From positions 1,302,001-1,366,000 of the forward strand of contig CAVXNP010000001.1 of the NCBI GenBank assembly GCA_963763305.1: 64,000 bases of DNA, written 5' to 3'. Below the pieces are notes generated by a model that saw nothing but the letters and a program-made list of their open reading frames with translations, did no database searches and had not been told where the DNA came from. This DNA is from CAVXNP01 sp963763305. Its GTDB lineage: Bacteria; Pseudomonadota; Gammaproteobacteria; Xanthomonadales; Rhodanobacteraceae. Both the position numbers and the translations under genes were made by a program. Position 1 is the first letter of the stretch. Each line of letters starts with the position of its first letter. Of the stretch, positions 62,333 to 64,000 are shown one piece after another.

Positions 62333-62671
62333 ATGAAGCTGGTCGTGGCGGTGATCAAGCCGTTCAAACTGGACGACGTGCGCGAGGCGCTGGCCGAAGC
62401 GGGCGTGCAGGGCATCACGGTGACCGAGGTGAAGGGATTCGGTCGCCAGAAGGGCCACACCGAGCTGTACCGGGGCGCCGAGTACGTGGTCGATTTCCTG
62501 CCCAAGATCAAGCTCGAAGTGGCCGTGGCCGACGACCAGCTCGAGCGCGTGGTCGAGGCGATCCAGCAGTCGGCGCGCACCGGCAAGATCGGCGACGGCA
62601 AGATCTTCGTCACGCCGCTGGAGCAGGTAATCCGCATCCGCACCGGCGAGCTGGATACCGACGCCCTTTGA
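62333..62671 (+). CDS. glnB: Nitrogen regulatory protein P-II
   Basis: 112 residues, the exact P-II length. The T-loop holds the uridylylation site Tyr51 in YRGAEYVVDF, the first family signature. The B-loop region TGKIGDGKIFV and the C-terminal VIRIRTGELDTDAL complete the second. P-II trimers sense 2-oxoglutarate, ATP/ADP and glutamine, and control glutamine synthetase adenylylation, NtrB and AmtB. No amtB gene follows directly, which favours GlnB over GlnK, though the sequence alone does not settle it. AAGGAG lies 5 bases upstream of ATG 62333. Confidence 0.93.
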   Translation: MKLVVAVIKPFKLDDVREALAEAGVQGITVTEVKGFGRQKGHTELYRGAEYVVDFLPKIKLEVAVADDQLERVVEAIQQSARTGKIGDGKIFVTPLEQVIRIRTGELDTDAL

Positions 62672-62758
62672 GGCCGGTGGCAGAGCGCGCACTCGGCCGG
62701 CGCAGAGCGATGCCGCGGCCAGGCACCCTCGCCACGCCCGGCTCCACCGGATAGCCAC

Positions 62759-63298
62759 CTATGGCGCGGTCGGCACGCTACCCAGGCTGCGCTCGAAGCG
62801 CCGGTGGTGGACCAGCAGCCCGGCGTAGTAGCTGACGTAGTAGCCCACCAGCAGGCCCAGCACCACCATCGTGAACGGGCTTTGCCAGGCCGCGTGCGTG
62901 CCGGACGGCGGCGCTGCGGGCACTGCCGACCACGGCCCCAGCAGGCTGAACCGCCAGGCCAGGCGACCGACCAGCAGCAAGGTCAGCACGGCGCCGATCC
63001 AGGGATTGGGCACGTAGGCGTCGCCGCCGTCTTCGGTACGCTCGAAGCGGGTCAGGCGCAGACCGACCATGCCCAGCGCGCCTCCCGCGACGATGCCCGA
63101 GGCCAGCCCCTCGAGCAGACGGATGTCGGCGAAACCGGCCAGGCTCGCCAGCAGGCCGATCGCGGCGAAGGCGGCAATCCGCACGGTCATGCGCGTGCGT
63201 CGCACCGGCTGCCGCCCGAACTGGCCCCGGACCCGCCGCCATATCACCAGCAGCATGATCGGCACCAGCGCCAATGACATCAGGTCATGCGGTGTCAT
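62759..63298 (-). CDS. Polytopic membrane protein, function unknown
   Basis: 179 residues with four to five hydrophobic helices: LMSLALVPIMLLVIWRRV at the N-terminus, IAAFAAIGLLASLAGFA, IVAGGALGMVGLRLT, WIGAVLTLLLVGRLAW and FTMVVLGLLVGYYVSYYAG. Between helices are RTRMTVRI and FERTEDGGDAYVPNPWIG. The layout vaguely resembles CcdC/DUF1453-type proteins, which I cannot confirm. ATG 63298 has GGGAG 8 bases upstream and is preferred over an upstream in-frame start at 63343. It shares direction with the cupin and gpmA genes, 75 bases downstream of the cupin stop. Confidence 0.6.
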   Translation of the reverse strand: MTPHDLMSLALVPIMLLVIWRRVRGQFGRQPVRRTRMTVRIAAFAAIGLLASLAGFADIRLLEGLASGIVAGGALGMVGLRLTRFERTEDGGDAYVPNPWIGAVLTLLLVGRLAWRFSLLGPWSAVPAAPPSGTHAAWQSPFTMVVLGLLVGYYVSYYAGLLVHHRRFERSLGSVPTAP

Positions 63299-63373
63299 GG
63301 TCGTTTCTCCCGATTGGAGCCGGGCCGCCCGGCAATGGACCATGCTCTTGCCAAGACCGGGCCATCGGGCCGG

Positions 63374-63745
63374 TTACCCCTGGCCGAGCTGGTCGGCGAT
63401 CGAGCGGGTCCGCTCGGTCACGGTGTTGCCGGTGTGCAGGGTGGACTTGCGCTCGAACAGCAGCAGGCAACACTCCTGTTGCGCCACCGGGTTGTGCTGT
63501 ACGCCGCGCGGCACCACGTACAGGTCGCCCTCGTCCAGCTCCACGGCGCCCGCCTCCATCTCGATGCGCAGGTGCCCACGCAACACCATGAACAACTCGT
63601 CCTCCTGCTCGTGGCAGTGCCAGCCGAAGGTTCCGAGCACCTTGGCCACCTTGACGTAGGCGTCGTCCACTTCGCCGATCACGCGCGGCGACCAGTACTC
63701 GGTCAATGCTTCGGCGACCTGGCGCGGCGAGAGCACGGCGGTCAT
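63374..63745 (-). CDS. Cupin domain-containing protein
   Basis: 123 residues forming a single cupin barrel. Motif 1 reads WHCHEQEDELFMVLRGHLRIE (metal ligands His, His, Glu), and motif 2 GDLYVVPRGVQHNPVA (His). Such small cupins may bind a metal and a sugar or act as isomerases or dioxygenase-like proteins; no substrate can be inferred. A C-terminal helix contains TLHTGNTVTERTRSIADQL. The start ATG 63745 lies two bases after the gpmA stop, so it is translated in the same transcript as gpmA. Confidence 0.82.
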   Translation of the reverse strand: MTAVLSPRQVAEALTEYWSPRVIGEVDDAYVKVAKVLGTFGWHCHEQEDELFMVLRGHLRIEMEAGAVELDEGDLYVVPRGVQHNPVAQQECCLLLFERKSTLHTGNTVTERTRSIADQLGQG

Positions 63746-63747
63746 GG

Positions 63748-64000
63748 CTACTTCGCCTTGCCCTGGTTGGCCACCGCGGCCATCTTTGCCGCGATCGCGT
63801 CGGCATCGCCCAGGTAGTAGCTGCGCAGCGGCTTCATCTGCTGGTCGAATTCGTACACCAGCGGCACGCCGTTGGGCACGTTCATCTCCACGATCGCCTC
63901 GTCGGAGATGTCGTCCAGGTACTTGATCAGCGCCCGCAGCGAGTTGCCGTGGGCCGCCACCAGCACGCGCTGGCCGCTGCGGATCGCCGGCGCCAGCACG
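63748..64000 (-). CDS. gpmA: 2,3-bisphosphoglycerate-dependent phosphoglycerate mutase, C-terminal part
   Basis: The gene runs off the right edge; about 83 C-terminal residues are present. The stretch VLVAAHGNSLRALIKYLDDI contains the second catalytic histidine of the dPGM family, followed by NVPNGVPLVYEFD and the typical end RSYYLGD. It interconverts 3- and 2-phosphoglycerate in glycolysis. Its upstream part and start lie outside the window. The cupin gene follows after two bases. Confidence 0.93.
   Translation of the reverse strand, partial: VLAPAIRSGQRVLVAAHGNSLRALIKYLDDISDEAIVEMNVPNGVPLVYEFDQQMKPLRSYYLGDADAIAAKMAAVANQGKAK

Overview
The window is very GC-rich DNA from a gammaproteobacterium. 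The gene set (a long PlsB of about 890 aa, XanB-type ManC, CysNC fusion, TtcA, RdgC, UbiB/UbiE/UbiJ/UbiK, TonB receptor beside a TPR-sulfotransferase, LysR next to aceBA) and the abundance of GTAG-headed REP palindromes point to Xanthomonadales (Lysobacterales), plausibly Rhodanobacteraceae. This is inferred from gene content only; no rRNA or tRNA gene was seen.

Layout. 0-7 kb: a badly frameshifted TPR/sulfotransferase gene, a TonB-dependent receptor with two frameshifts, a PerM/AI-2E-type permease flanked by two inverted-repeat elements, and an acid-phosphatase lipoprotein. 7-18.6 kb: plsB, ubiE, a TMEM175-like channel, a DMT exporter divergent from an Lrp regulator, a GST, an M1 aminopeptidase and an alpha/beta hydrolase, separated by REP arrays. 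18.6-21 kb: a gene-free block that is mostly one large REP array. 21-32 kb: a cell-surface carbohydrate and sulfate-activation region (manC-vanZ-galE; an abiEi-abiEii toxin-antitoxin pair with a palindromic operator candidate; an fcl-like epimerase lacking its catalytic YxxxK; cysD-cysNC with an SLC13 permease; a truncated GT4 glycosyltransferase). 32-42 kb: housekeeping genes (fatty acid hydroxylase, YgjP-type metallopeptidase, rdgC, tyrB, ttcA, YdcH, GNAT), a mini-Rhs protein, pssA and a DUF4156 lipoprotein. 42-52 kb: a frameshifted M16 protease, trmL, ubiJ-ubiB, truC, an eight-copy REP array, arfB and an acyltransferase. 52-57 kb: a LysR regulator divergent from the glyoxylate shunt genes aceB and aceA. 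57-64 kb: a Kef-type antiporter with a good promoter and long leader, a seven-copy 113-bp REP array, comM, ubiK, a P-II gene, a membrane protein, a cupin and the 3' end of gpmA.

How the genes fit together. cysD, cysNC and the SLC13 permease form one transcription unit that could import sulfate and convert it to PAPS. The TPR-sulfotransferase at the window edge belongs to a PAPS-using family, and manC/galE make nucleotide sugars. Four ubiquinone genes (ubiE, ubiJ, ubiB, ubiK) lie in three separate places. plsB, pssA and the AGPAT-like gene all serve phospholipid synthesis.

The most striking feature is the REP load. Two palindrome families share a CTTCAG centre: one built on GGTGGGCTTCAGCCCACC, the other on GGAGCGRCTTCAGYCGCGAC. 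They form at least seven tandem arrays, each with its own private spacer and period (about 107 to 247 bp), and the stems carry compensatory changes. No REP-associated tyrosine transposase gene is in the window. No clearly new enzymatic system was found.
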